Positions 32,862 to 40,995 of a stretch of 50,739 nt of DNA are shown piece after piece (the stretch's first letter is position 1; every line of letters starts with the position of its first letter). The translations under genes were made by a program, and so were the position numbers. The stretch is taken from positions 1 through 50,739 of the IMG/VR virus record IMGVR_UViG_3300025641_000013; one strand, 5' to 3'. The notes below the pieces were generated by a model that was not told the DNA's origin, searched no databases, and saw only the letters and a list, made by a program, of their open reading frames with translations. The stretch comes from a virus.

Positions 32862-32884
32862 TTAATTTCGCGCCATACACAAAG
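32862..32884 (+). repeat. 23-bp direct repeat, copy 2
   Basis: Identical to 32537-32559, offset by 325 bp. It is followed within 10 bp by the terminator at 32893. Confidence 0.9.
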
Positions 32885-32892
32885 TAAAAGAC

Positions 32893-32923
32893 AGCCCTGT
32901 TATTAATTTAACGGGGCTTTTTT
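32893..32923 (+). terminator. Intrinsic terminator
   Basis: AGCCCTGTTA pairs with TAACGGGGCT (10 bp, one G-U pair, 6-nt loop), then TTTTT. It is a very clear terminator that ends the unit begun at 31599. Confidence 0.9.
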
Positions 32924-33495
32924 ATGCGCTAAACTTTCTCTTGATACATTCTAACCGGATACAAATTTAAACCCGTTAAAATATCTCTTATTCACTATCT
33001 TATTTGACACGATGACTTTTTTAAGGGGCTAAAATAGTCATGCATAATTTTAAAAAAACCGTCAAACCTATGCTGTCATTGGTCTGTAGAAGGTTTTGAG
33101 TTTTGACTTTTGTTACGACCTTATATAGGTAGTAAAAGTTTTTTTTGTTTTGTACCTATTGTGTATGTGAAAATATACTATATAACCCCAAACCCAATAA
33201 ACAATAACCAACCAACCAAAAACCAATTTAAACCCCCTTTATTAATACTTTATTTGATATTGGTATAATTGCATTGTGTTAACCTTAAACAACCTTAAAA
33301 CAGCTTTAAATAGCCTTAAAACCTTTGTTTACTTGTATTTTATTAAAACTTGAATAGTTTAAATTTAGTTTATTTTATAAACCAACTGAATAACAGCAAG
33401 TTAGGTATTTATATGTTAACGAATGTTAAAAAATATTGTGTATTGAAATATTCGTTGTAGTATTGCTTTCGTAAACAAATAAAAACTATAAAGTC
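32924..33495. other. 570-bp gene-free AT-rich region, possible origin of replication
   Basis: No credible open frame on either strand. It contains a C/A-rich tract (33183-33240, repeated AACCAACC/AAACCC-type words), four tandem 10-bp units at 33281-33320, and an inverted repeat AACGAAT/ATTCGTT at 33418-33424 and 33450-33456 just before the next gene. Skewed base composition plus short tandem repeats is the usual look of a phage origin or packaging site. That assignment is inference. Confidence 0.45.
33281..33320 (+). repeat. Four tandem 10-bp units, consensus nnnCyTTAAA
   Basis: The units read AACCTTAAAC, AACCTTAAAA, CAGCTTTAAA and TAGCCTTAAA, exactly 10 bp apart, so each falls on the same face of the helix. 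Confidence 0.6.
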
Positions 33496-33732
33496 ATGAC
33501 ACAAAAAAAATTAAAAGAAGGCATTCAATTTGAGTTTTCAAACGAAAATTGGTGCGAACAAAATTTATCGGATGATTTAAGATGTGGAACAATTGAATTT
33601 AACGCTAGATTCAATTGGTTTTCAATTTTTTTCAATGGGACTTGCGTACATACATCAAAGACTTTCAAGTCTGCTGAAAATAGATTGATTAAACTGATGG
33701 ATAAATGGAATTGCGAATTTAACAAAAATTAA
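33496..33732 (+). CDS. Small early protein
   Basis: The 78-residue protein (MTQKKLKEGIQFEFSNEN) has aromatic-rich strands (RFNWFSIFFNGTCVHTS) and a C-terminal helix. Its leader (TTGCTTTCGTAAACAA) matches that of the next gene, so the pair may share a promoter type. No domain recognised. Confidence 0.5.
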   Translation: MTQKKLKEGIQFEFSNENWCEQNLSDDLRCGTIEFNARFNWFSIFFNGTCVHTSKTFKSAENRLIKLMDKWNCEFNKN

Positions 33733-33800
33733 CAATTAAAATTTGGTAGGTTAGCAAGTATGTACAATATTTGCTTTTGTAAACAATTAAACAAAACAAA

Positions 33801-33980
33801 ATGAAAAAGTATAAACAAAATTTAAGAGTAGAAAACAAAAAAGTGTTTATTTACAATACGCACGTTGCAACAATTGAGAATGATAATTTAATGCAGTTGG
33901 GCTATTGGTCTATGACTACTCAGGAGCATCTTAACTATGTGGCAAACGAATTTAATTTAAATTTAGTTAAGCCTAGTTAA
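33801..33980 (+). CDS. Small conserved-looking phage protein
   Basis: The 59-residue protein starts MKKYKQNLRVENKKVFIYNT and continues with LGYWSMTTQEHLNYVANEF. The W-S-x-T-T-x-x-H-x-N-x-x-A pattern is one I associate with small proteins of many phages, of unknown function. The leader contains ATATTTGCTTTTGTAAACAA, related to that of the gene before. Confidence 0.5.
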   Translation: MKKYKQNLRVENKKVFIYNTHVATIENDNLMQLGYWSMTTQEHLNYVANEFNLNLVKPS

Positions 33981-34025
33981 ACACTTTATAGCCTTATTAG
34001 GCGCAAAATATTAAAAACTATAATA

Positions 34026-34253
34026 ATGAAAACACTAGTTGACGAAATGACGGGGCGAAAAGATTTTCCAATATTCAATGGAAGTGATGAAAATATTTGT
34101 AAATGGGTTAATTCAAACATTGATTCAATGGAAGGCTTAAATGAACCTCATTCATGTACTGCTGAGTTAATAGACGGTACTATATGCATAATCGGAGATG
34201 AAGATTTAAGAGAACTAAGAATTGTAAGAGTAGAAACTATTGATGTTAATTAA
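34026..34253 (+). CDS. Small acidic early protein
   Basis: The 75-residue protein (MKTLVDEMTGRKDFPIFN) is acidic with two cysteines and mixed predicted structure. No domain recognised. Confidence 0.48.
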   Translation: MKTLVDEMTGRKDFPIFNGSDENICKWVNSNIDSMEGLNEPHSCTAELIDGTICIIGDEDLRELRIVRVETIDVN

Positions 34254-34287
34254 CAATTTTTAACACTAACATACAAAACAAATAAAG

Positions 34288-34295
34288 TACATTTG
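34288..34295 (+). promoter_or_regulatory. TACATTTG -7 box
   Basis: Matches TAnnTTTG, with TTTTTAACACTAAC about 20-25 nt upstream, and lies 24 nt before the ATG at 34320. Confidence 0.6.
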
Positions 34296-34319
34296 AATAA
34301 TTAAACAAAATAAAAGATT

Positions 34320-34982
34320 ATGAAAACTTATATTCAAAAAAAGATTGAGAAATTAATGCAAACGTCAACAGGCAAAGCGATGTGCGACAGCGGCGGCGAA
34401 GATGGTAGGCATTGGCAAAGGAATCAAAACAGAAAGCTAAACTTTAATGAGGATATAAAGTTAGATGAGTACGGGGCTACTATTCCTATCCACGTTTATA
34501 TGGATACGATGTTTGAATGTGATGAAGTTACTGCTATCTTTAACCGTAAATTAAGCAAAGATTATTTCTGGGTTCAAGATGCGTTTGATGTGCTTTCTGA
34601 GGCGTTTGAATTAGATACTGATGGATATTTATGTTCAAGTGAGGCTAACAACACTTACAACAGCGAAAACGACCTTTCGCAAAACTTTCAGTACCAATTA
34701 ATAGGCTTTAACGGTGATGTATATTGCTTATTTCAATTGCATCAAGGCGCTGATATTAGAGGCGGATATACAAGCACGCAAGTATTCAAAGTTAACGACC
34801 CTGACTACTTTTTTATAGGTTGGTCGGTTGACTTTTACGATAATAGTAACGATGAGCAATTTGAATGTTTTTATTCAATTGGTGATGATGAAAGGTACGA
34901 ACTGAACGAATCAAAACAATGCTTTATAAATAAAGAAACAAGTGAAGAGGTTTATCCTTATTCATCCGCAACGGGTTATTAA
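34320..34982 (+). CDS. Conserved phage hypothetical protein
   Basis: The 220-residue acidic protein includes STGKAMCDSGGEDGRHWQRNQ near the start, resembling the D-S-G-G-x-x-G-R-x-W/Y-x-R-N opening of a family of unknown function seen in many large phages. The remainder is beta-rich with many Asp, Phe and Tyr. It has its own promoter box. No enzymatic motif is visible. Confidence 0.55.
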   Translation: MKTYIQKKIEKLMQTSTGKAMCDSGGEDGRHWQRNQNRKLNFNEDIKLDEYGATIPIHVYMDTMFECDEVTAIFNRKLSKDYFWVQDAFDVLSEAFELDTDGYLCSSEANNTYNSENDLSQNFQYQLIGFNGDVYCLFQLHQGADIRGGYTSTQVFKVNDPDYFFIGWSVDFYDNSNDEQFECFYSIGDDERYELNESKQCFINKETSEEVYPYSSATGY

Positions 34983-35016
34983 CATAATTTAACTTTTTAA
35001 TATATAAACAATTACA

Positions 35017-35024
35017 TACATTTG
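35017..35024 (+). promoter_or_regulatory. TACATTTG -7 box
   Basis: Matches TAnnTTTG, 26 nt before the ATG at 35051. Confidence 0.55.
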
Positions 35025-35050
35025 AATTATTAATTTTAAAACAAAACAAA

Positions 35051-35422
35051 ATGAAAACAATTAAAGAATTTTTAGGAACGCTTACAACAGAATTAGACCT
35101 TCAATATAATTATCAAGATGATATGACCTTTGGAGAATTTGAAGAGGCTATTGATACCTATATTAGAGAATCAAGCGATGTTATTTACTACTCTAAAGCG
35201 ATGGAGTTTTTACAGGAACATGACCCTAGTTTGAGAGAAAGTTTAGGGCTTGCATCGGATTTAGGATATGACCCTAGCGACTTAAATAGCGAAATTTTAG
35301 CCACGCTATTAAACCAACAGAAACTATTTGAAGAGTGGAGCGAATTATCCAGCGAAATAGAAGAGTATTTTGATGAATATGAAAAATACCTTGAATTAGA
35401 AAGGGAGAAGGAAGAAATTTAA
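35051..35422 (+). CDS. Acidic helical early protein
   Basis: The 123-residue protein (MKTIKEFLGTLTTELDLQ) is very acidic (over a quarter Glu/Asp) and predicted mostly helical, ending in EIEEYFDEYEKYLELEREKE. No domain recognised. Confidence 0.5.
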   Translation: MKTIKEFLGTLTTELDLQYNYQDDMTFGEFEEAIDTYIRESSDVIYYSKAMEFLQEHDPSLRESLGLASDLGYDPSDLNSEILATLLNQQKLFEEWSELSSEIEEYFDEYEKYLELEREKEEI

Positions 35423-35442
35423 TAACTTTTGTTTTGTTTATA

Positions 35443-35485
35443 CCCGTCTAACATTGGGATGTTCTGTCCCTTTGTTTTAGGCGGG
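35443..35485 (+). ncRNA. Structured leader between early genes
   Basis: CCCGTCTAA (35443-35451) pairs with TTAGGCGGG (35477-35485), 9 bp with one U-G pair, enclosing a second hairpin GGGA/TCCC (35456-35470). It lies 38 nt before the ATG at 35524. No T run follows, so it looks more like a regulatory leader or processed end than a terminator. Confidence 0.5.
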
Positions 35486-35523
35486 GAATTAACAAGGCAA
35501 GTAAATAATTAAAACAAAACAAG

Positions 35524-36102
35524 ATGAGAACAGAAACAATAACAAACAGAATATTTACATTCGATGAGTTATCGGATGAGGCAAAGGAAAACGCTAGGGA
35601 TTGGTGGAGAGGATTAGGTTTTGATGATGTGTGGTTTGAAGAAAGACAGTCATCATATTCTAAAGCTAAGGAACTTTACGATGAGCTTGAGGCTATAGAT
35701 GGAATCATTAGTGGGCATAGACTATACACTTGGATACAAAATAATTTAAGCTATAATTGGGTTGAACAATGCGTATTTAGTAAGCATAATGACGGTAGCT
35801 TTAAGTCAGATTGGTTTAGCTATAAGTACAATTGTATTAAAAGCAGAACATCCCGCATAAAGCAAGTTAATAACATAGAAGGATGTCCTTTGACTGGCGT
35901 GTGTTATGATTGCGATTTTATGAAGCCAATTATTGATTTTATGAAAAACCCTAGTAACTTAGTATCTAATTTAGACTTAACACTACCTAGCTATGAAAGG
36001 GTTGCCCAAAATGATTTTGATTGGATGAATAGCGATGAGTATATTGATGATACAATTGAGGCAAATGAATATGAGTTTTTAGAAGATGGTACAAGCTATT
36101 AA
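35524..36102 (+). CDS. Conserved phage hypothetical protein (DELSDEAK-type)
   Basis: The 192-residue protein starts with IFTFDELSDEAKENARDWW, an N-terminal pattern shared by a widespread group of phage proteins of unknown function. It has four cysteines in the middle (GCPLTGVCYDCDF preceded by NCIK) that might bind a metal, and an acidic C-terminus. No catalytic site is evident. Confidence 0.55.
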   Translation: MRTETITNRIFTFDELSDEAKENARDWWRGLGFDDVWFEERQSSYSKAKELYDELEAIDGIISGHRLYTWIQNNLSYNWVEQCVFSKHNDGSFKSDWFSYKYNCIKSRTSRIKQVNNIEGCPLTGVCYDCDFMKPIIDFMKNPSNLVSNLDLTLPSYERVAQNDFDWMNSDEYIDDTIEANEYEFLEDGTSY

Positions 36103-36130
36103 TAAGGTAAGGAATTTAAAAATATTTAAA

Positions 36131-36358
36131 ATGAAAAACAGTCAATGCGAAATACAAGAACTAAAAAACGGTGATTGGTTTATGCTGAATAACGGAGAAG
36201 AAATAAGAAATAAATATCAATTCTTAGGGGAAGTAATGCCAAAGGTTTATGGAGCCACTTGCCCTGATGATAATAGAGAATTTTACTTTGGTACTAAGGT
36301 TGAAAAAATAGAAGGTTTTGGCTTGTACCTAATGCAAAGTGGTAGAGATTGGGATTAA
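36131..36358 (+). CDS. Unknown early protein
   Basis: I place the start at the ATG at 36131 (75 residues, MKNSQCEIQELKNGDWFM). An earlier in-frame ATG at 36086 lies inside the preceding gene. The protein is predicted to be beta-rich. No domain recognised. Confidence 0.48.
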   Translation: MKNSQCEIQELKNGDWFMLNNGEEIRNKYQFLGEVMPKVYGATCPDDNREFYFGTKVEKIEGFGLYLMQSGRDWD

Positions 36359-36381
36359 TAGAAAACAAAAACACAGAGAAA

Positions 36382-36663
36382 ATGAAAGCAAGAATTACTA
36401 AACACGGTCAACACTTAAACGGTTGGTATATATACCTAGAAAATTGTGATGATTGGTTAAATGATAATCCTAACTTCGAAAAAGAATTTAGTGTGTATTT
36501 GAGCGATGGAATTATTTACATAGAGAAACCATTTTTAAATTTCTCAGGAACATTAAGGAAACTATCAAAAAAAGGAAGGTTTTATTTAACATCAGACGAA
36601 CTAGAAGAAGGAATTTACACAATAATAGAAATTAACAGCGAAACACTAGAAATAGATTTATGA
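36382..36663 (+). CDS. Unknown early protein
   Basis: The 93-residue protein starts MKARITKHGQHLNGWYIYLE. The ATG at 36382 follows an A-rich leader; an upstream ATG at 36349 lies in the end of the preceding gene. It is beta-rich and acidic at the C-terminus. The stop overlaps the next start (ATGA). Confidence 0.48.
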   Translation: MKARITKHGQHLNGWYIYLENCDDWLNDNPNFEKEFSVYLSDGIIYIEKPFLNFSGTLRKLSKKGRFYLTSDELEEGIYTIIEINSETLEIDL

Positions 36664-37055
36664 AAACATTTAACAGACTTATAGCGGATTTTATGGGAGT
36701 AAATGTCATTACTATTGATGATGTTAGAGAAAACAAAAATCCTTATATCTCATCAGCAGATGGACACCTTGAAAGTGATTTAAAATACCATAGTTCATGG
36801 GATTGGCTGATGCCCGTAGTGGAGAAGATAGAGAGACAGTACAAAACCAATTTTATAATCAAATGTATTTGGAATGAGTTTAACGAATGCTCTTATTATC
36901 AAGTCATTGTAACTATAGAACAAGGTGAGATGAGTAAAGATAGGTCATGTATCTACGACTCTAAAAAAATATATGACTATATAGGAGATACAAGTAAGTG
37001 CAAGAAGGAAGCTACTTACGAAGCAGTAGTAGAATTTATTAAAAACTTAAATTAA
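36660..37055 (+). CDS. Unknown early protein coupled to its neighbour
   Basis: The 131-residue protein (MKTFNRLIADFMGVNVIT) shows alternating strands and helices with several Trp and Tyr (SSWDWLMPVVEKIE). The four-base ATGA overlap suggests translational coupling. No domain recognised. Confidence 0.5.
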   Translation: MKTFNRLIADFMGVNVITIDDVRENKNPYISSADGHLESDLKYHSSWDWLMPVVEKIERQYKTNFIIKCIWNEFNECSYYQVIVTIEQGEMSKDRSCIYDSKKIYDYIGDTSKCKKEATYEAVVEFIKNLN

Positions 37056-37061
37056 ATTAAA

Positions 37062-37352
37062 ATGAAAAATTATTACAATACCACTAACGAGAGTGGTCAG
37101 CAGTTAAAAACTTTTGAAACGAAAGCAAAAACTCAAAACGAAATAAAAGGTATATACTATAATGAAATAAGTGGAAACGTTTATTTTGTTAATAAAGTTG
37201 AAACAGATAGGGTTAGAGTTAGTACAGTATTAACAAATTCTATTGGTGGTATGGTTAAGATTTTAAACGATAGTTGTTCGATACCATTAGACGTTTTTAA
37301 AGAGTTTAAGTTTAGTGGTAATTACACAAGAAACGATATAAATATTTTATAA
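37062..37352 (+). CDS. Unknown early protein
   Basis: The 96-residue protein (MKNYYNTTNESGQQLKTF) is mostly beta-strand in prediction and neutral. It lies 6 bp after the previous gene. No domain recognised. Confidence 0.48.
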   Translation: MKNYYNTTNESGQQLKTFETKAKTQNEIKGIYYNEISGNVYFVNKVETDRVRVSTVLTNSIGGMVKILNDSCSIPLDVFKEFKFSGNYTRNDINIL

Positions 37353-37453
37353 GATGGGAACAATAAAGTTAGAAAGCCACAATGTGAATGTTTGCTAACT
37401 AGGCACTAAACGCAATTAAATTATAAAACGATTAAAAAGCTAAAAAAAGAATT

Positions 37454-37552
37454 ATGAAAACAACAGATATATTATTAGCAGTATTTAAAGCAATAGCAAT
37501 TACATTTTACATTTGCTCAATGGTTTTATTTTTAATATACTTAGCATTATGA
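37454..37552 (+). CDS. 32-residue membrane peptide
   Basis: The peptide (MKTTDILLAVFKAIAITF) is hydrophobic over almost its whole length and would span the membrane once. Its TGA overlaps the next ATG. Confidence 0.42.
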   Translation: MKTTDILLAVFKAIAITFYICSMVLFLIYLAL

Positions 37553-37740
37553 ATGATTTAAACAAGGCAGATATTATTTCGCAAGGAGAGATAGTGAAGA
37601 AGGAACTAGAACAACAAGGAGCAAAAGAATTAACAGCTCACAGCGATTTAGGAGTGGCTTTAACGGCTAAACAAATGGATTTAATATGTGAGTATAAAGA
37701 AGTAATTAAAACGCTTAAACAATTAAAAAAAGAGATATGA
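37549..37740 (+). CDS. Small helical early protein
   Basis: The 63-residue protein (MNDLNKADIISQGEIVKK) is helical and charged. The start at 37549 is fixed by its ATGA overlap with the membrane peptide before it, and its stop overlaps the next start. It sits between two membrane peptides in a coupled triple. Confidence 0.48.
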   Translation: MNDLNKADIISQGEIVKKELEQQGAKELTAHSDLGVALTAKQMDLICEYKEVIKTLKQLKKEI

Positions 37741-37859
37741 TATACAAATTTATATATTGGTTAATGCTTGCTTCATTAGGAGCATTAGCTTGGGGAGTTA
37801 TTATAGGGTTTATTTATACCGTCCTTTGTGGGATGGCGGAATTTATAGGATTAATTTAA
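37737..37859 (+). CDS. 40-residue membrane peptide
   Basis: The peptide (MIYKFIYWLMLASLGALA) has one or two hydrophobic segments and few charges. It overlaps the previous stop by ATGA. Such small membrane proteins often modify host envelope behaviour, but there is no direct evidence here. Confidence 0.45.
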   Translation: MIYKFIYWLMLASLGALAWGVIIGFIYTVLCGMAEFIGLI

Positions 37860-37864
37860 ATACC

Positions 37865-37872
37865 TATATTTG
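37865..37872 (+). promoter_or_regulatory. TATATTTG -7 box of HNH cassette 1
   Basis: Exact TAnnTTTG match, 6 bp after the preceding stop and 10 nt before the structured leader. The same arrangement occurs at 45977-45984. Confidence 0.65.
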
Positions 37873-37882
37873 CAACCTAAGA

Positions 37883-37957
37883 GCGTGAGACCTCAACTTA
37901 AAACATTTAGATAATTCCTTGCCGAGAACCCTTCGGTCTCACGCCTTCTTGGTGGGG
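37883..37957 (+). ncRNA. 75-nt structured leader RNA of HNH cassette 1 (probable pseudoknot)
   Basis: GCGTGAGACC (37883-37892) pairs perfectly with GGTCTCACGC (37935-37944) around a 42-nt loop. Within the loop CCTTGCC (37917-37923) can pair with GGTGGGG (37951-37957), which lies downstream of the stem, giving an H-type pseudoknot. The element at 45991-46065 has the same 42-nt loop, the same 4-nt linker and the same pairing with compensating changes. It lies between promoter and HNH start codon. Confidence 0.7.
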
Positions 37958-37982
37958 GATTATCGACTTTATTATAATTATT

Positions 37983-38531
37983 ATGGAGCATTGGAAGAAC
38001 TTATCGTTAGAAGATTTAGAAGGGGAGGTGTGGGAGGATATAAATGGGTTTGAGTGTAGGTATATAGTATCTAATCTTGGTAGAATTAAGAGTATAGATA
38101 GCAATAGAATATTAAGACAATCAACAAACAGAAATAATGGTTACTTAAAAACTTCAGTACCATTAGAGCCAAAAAAAAGAAAACTCAAAACATTAAGAAC
38201 CCATAGAATAGTTGCTGAATCGTTTATCCCTAACCCGCATAAAAAAGAAACAGTAAATCACATAGACGGAAATAAACTGAATAACACTAAGTCTAATTTA
38301 GAATGGGCTACATATAAAGAGCAGTCTGAACACGCATATAGGCTGGGACTTATCAAGCCACCGAGAATGTATGGTGAGGATAATTCTCAATGTAAGCTAA
38401 ATAAAACTGAGGTTAGGATAATACGAAGATTAAAGGGAAAATTAAGTCAAGTTGAAATAGGTAAATTATTTAACGTGAGTGGCGGTGTAATAGGTCGTAT
38501 TCACAGAAACGAAATATGGGTTAATATATGA
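37983..38531 (+). CDS. NUMOD4-HNH homing endonuclease, cassette 1
   Basis: The 182-residue protein has a NUMOD4 opening (GEVWEDINGFECRYIVSNLGR, residues about 14-34) and an HNH nuclease (THRIVAESFIPNP, then TVNHIDGNKLNNTKSNLEWA, about 77-115). A C-terminal HTH follows (SQVEIGKLFNVSGGVIGRIHR, about 155-175). Such enzymes cut a target lacking their gene and spread by repair. It has its own promoter and leader and shares ATGA with the helicase gene downstream. Confidence 0.88.
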   Translation: MEHWKNLSLEDLEGEVWEDINGFECRYIVSNLGRIKSIDSNRILRQSTNRNNGYLKTSVPLEPKKRKLKTLRTHRIVAESFIPNPHKKETVNHIDGNKLNNTKSNLEWATYKEQSEHAYRLGLIKPPRMYGEDNSQCKLNKTEVRIIRRLKGKLSQVEIGKLFNVSGGVIGRIHRNEIWVNI

Positions 38532-40447
38532 TAACAATATTTAAAGACGGAATAGATATAGCGAATCCTCACTACATAACAGTAGACCACGCATTATCAA
38601 GGATAGCTAATGGAGCGAGTAAGGATGCTGTGCTAAAGATTAGAGAGGTAAAGAAATCTGGAGGCAGTACATCTAGCTTGAAATTAAAATTACCATCAGT
38701 TATATTTAGCGGTAAATGCACTAAAGAAATAGAGAAGGTATATAAAACTGGCAAGAATAAAGGAAAGAAGTATAAATCAAAGAGGGATGATGAGTCGGTA
38801 ACGGAACATAGCTCTTATTTTGTTTTGGATTTTGACCATGTAGACGTTGAATCCAAAAAGCAACAGCTAAAAAACGATGAGTATATATACGCTTGTTGGA
38901 CTTCACCCTCTGGGGATGGGATTAAAGCCTTAGTTAAATGCCCACCTAGTATAGAGAAGCATACTAAATATTATGAGTCATTTGTATCTAGGTATCCTGA
39001 ATTAGATACTACATCTAAAAATATAGCTAGGTTATGTTACGAATCTTACGACCCTGAAATATTCATCAGAGCAGTAAGTAAAGAATGGTCTAAGCAATTA
39101 AGTCCCGAAGCCACAGTTAGGGTTACTCAAACGAGGACAGAGCAGCATAACAATAGAATTATGGATGTTGCTGCTGGAATGATTAGAAGCGCAGTAGATG
39201 GCACGAAGCACGATACCCTTATTAAAGCCGCTAAACTATGTGGTGGCTACATAGCGGTAGGTAGGTTGGATGAAATGCAAGCGAAGCAGACTTTATTAGA
39301 TGAGATTTCCGCTAGAGATATAGACGATGTAAACGGAGCAGAAAAAGCAATAGATGATGGCATCGAATACGGAAAAAGAAGACCTATACAAGAGGCTAAG
39401 AAATTAGAGAAAGCTCAGACATTTATAAAAAGAAAGGATGGTAACTATGATTTCTTAGCAGATGAAAAGGAAATGGATTGGTATGAAGAATCGTTTTTAA
39501 ATGGAACGTTACCAATGGGCTTACCAACTGGATTAAACCAACTAGATAAATATTGGATGTTCAAACATAACACTCTTGTATGGTTTATGGGGTTAGATAA
39601 TACTGGTAAATCCTTTATAATGTGGTATTTAGCTGTCTTACAAGCAATGCTGAATGGTAAGAAGTTCCTATTGTACTCAGCGGAAAATGGAGATGGAGAA
39701 GTCCGTAAAAAATTAAAGGAGATGTATATTGGTGAGCGATTAGATAACTCTACCGAAGAGCAGATAGCAAAAGCCTCAGAGTTCACTAAAAATCATTTTA
39801 AGATAATGACTTCTAAAAAAATGCACACCGTTGAAGAGTTCTTAATGAGAGCAGAAATTGTATTTGATGAGGGATGGGAATTTGATTGTGTAATTGGCGA
39901 CCCTTTTAATGGTTTCGATGTTCCGCTAGAGTTATCTGGTCACATACATAACGTAAAGGCTTTAAATATGCTAAGGGTATTTAAAGAGAATTATTCTAGT
40001 ATATGGATGACAGACCACGCAGGTAGTTTTGCGGCAAGAGATATGGATAATGACGGGTATGTTAGAGTGCCTTGGAAATCCTCAGTTGACGGAGGTCAAA
40101 TTAAGGCAAATAAGACTGATGACTTTATTGTAGTTCATAGACTAACTAACCACCCTACTGATTGGATGATAACAGAAGTTCATGTTCAGAAAATAAAATC
40201 TACTGAAACTGGAGGGGGTATGACTGCGAAGGGAAACCCATTTAGAATGGTTATGAATATGAATAAATGCGGTTATCATCAAATGGATAGCTTTGACCCC
40301 GTAAAAAAATACTGGCAATACAAGGGTAAAACAGAAACTCCAGAACAAGCAATAGATAAAGTTAATGATTCCTTAAAAGCTAACACAAGTTTTGATGAGC
40401 CAACCCCAATAATAGATGATATTGAAATAATGGAAGCCCCATTTTAA
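38528..40447 (+). CDS. Primase-helicase
   Basis: The 639-residue protein has an N-terminal VirE-N/BT4734-like primase-type domain: SSYFVLDFDHVD (about 95-106) and WTSPSGDGIKALVKC (124-138), the latter a conserved signature of these proteins. The C-terminal half is a RecA-like helicase with Walker A GLDNTGKS (355-362) and Walker B CVIGDPFNGFD (about 445). Fusion of both activities is common in Bacteroidota phages. It should unwind DNA and prime lagging-strand synthesis. It begins the replication module. Confidence 0.85.
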   Translation: MITIFKDGIDIANPHYITVDHALSRIANGASKDAVLKIREVKKSGGSTSSLKLKLPSVIFSGKCTKEIEKVYKTGKNKGKKYKSKRDDESVTEHSSYFVLDFDHVDVESKKQQLKNDEYIYACWTSPSGDGIKALVKCPPSIEKHTKYYESFVSRYPELDTTSKNIARLCYESYDPEIFIRAVSKEWSKQLSPEATVRVTQTRTEQHNNRIMDVAAGMIRSAVDGTKHDTLIKAAKLCGGYIAVGRLDEMQAKQTLLDEISARDIDDVNGAEKAIDDGIEYGKRRPIQEAKKLEKAQTFIKRKDGNYDFLADEKEMDWYEESFLNGTLPMGLPTGLNQLDKYWMFKHNTLVWFMGLDNTGKSFIMWYLAVLQAMLNGKKFLLYSAENGDGEVRKKLKEMYIGERLDNSTEEQIAKASEFTKNHFKIMTSKKMHTVEEFLMRAEIVFDEGWEFDCVIGDPFNGFDVPLELSGHIHNVKALNMLRVFKENYSSIWMTDHAGSFAARDMDNDGYVRVPWKSSVDGGQIKANKTDDFIVVHRLTNHPTDWMITEVHVQKIKSTETGGGMTAKGNPFRMVMNMNKCGYHQMDSFDPVKKYWQYKGKTETPEQAIDKVNDSLKANTSFDEPTPIIDDIEIMEAPF

Positions 40448-40458
40448 AACAAATAATT

Positions 40459-40698
40459 ATGAAAAAATTAACAAAAATACATTACGAAAAGAACATCCTA
40501 CCAACGTATTCAGTCGAATGGAAGGAAGTTCTTAAGGATGACGAAACAAACAAAAAGTTTATAGAAATAGCTAATGAATCAGTAGTAAATGACCTTAAGA
40601 TTAAAATAAAATTACTGAAATTAATGCCAACTCCAGATGAGTATAAAAAGGAAGCATTGAGCTACTTGGAATCAATGTTAAATGAGTATACTATTTAG
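40459..40698 (+). CDS. Small protein after the primase-helicase
   Basis: The 79-residue protein (MKKLTKIHYEKNILPTYS) is helical and charged. It lies 11 bp after the helicase gene. No domain recognised. Confidence 0.48.
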   Translation: MKKLTKIHYEKNILPTYSVEWKEVLKDDETNKKFIEIANESVVNDLKIKIKLLKLMPTPDEYKKEALSYLESMLNEYTI

Positions 40699-40746
40699 AT
40701 TACATTAATAAATGTTAAAAAGCTTGTCAATCAGAAAGTTAAATAA

Positions 40747-40754
40747 TATATTTG
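40747..40754 (+). promoter_or_regulatory. TATATTTG -7 box
   Basis: Exact TAnnTTTG match, 16 nt before the ATG at 40771. It starts the recombination-gene unit. Confidence 0.6.
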
Positions 40755-40770
40755 AGTAAAATTTAGAGAT

Positions 40771-40995
40771 ATGAGCTTAACTAAAAGAAACATAGAGCAA
40801 TTTAATTCTGGCTACGATGGAATGGATGATGAATACTTCTATCGCAAAGCACAAGAAGCAGAATACAGAGAAATGACAAATGAAATACCGTACTTACAGC
40901 GACTTAGGATTGAAGATGGAAAGCTTAAACAAGCTATCGAAGCATCAGCTAGAGCAGCTATTGGAAGTGCTAACAAGGCATCACGGTTACATTAA
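40771..40995 (+). CDS. Small helical protein
   Basis: The 74-residue protein (MSLTKRNIEQFNSGYDGM) is helical with an Ala-rich C-terminus (EASARAAIGSANKAS). No domain recognised. Confidence 0.48.
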   Translation: MSLTKRNIEQFNSGYDGMDDEYFYRKAQEAEYREMTNEIPYLQRLRIEDGKLKQAIEASARAAIGSANKASRLH

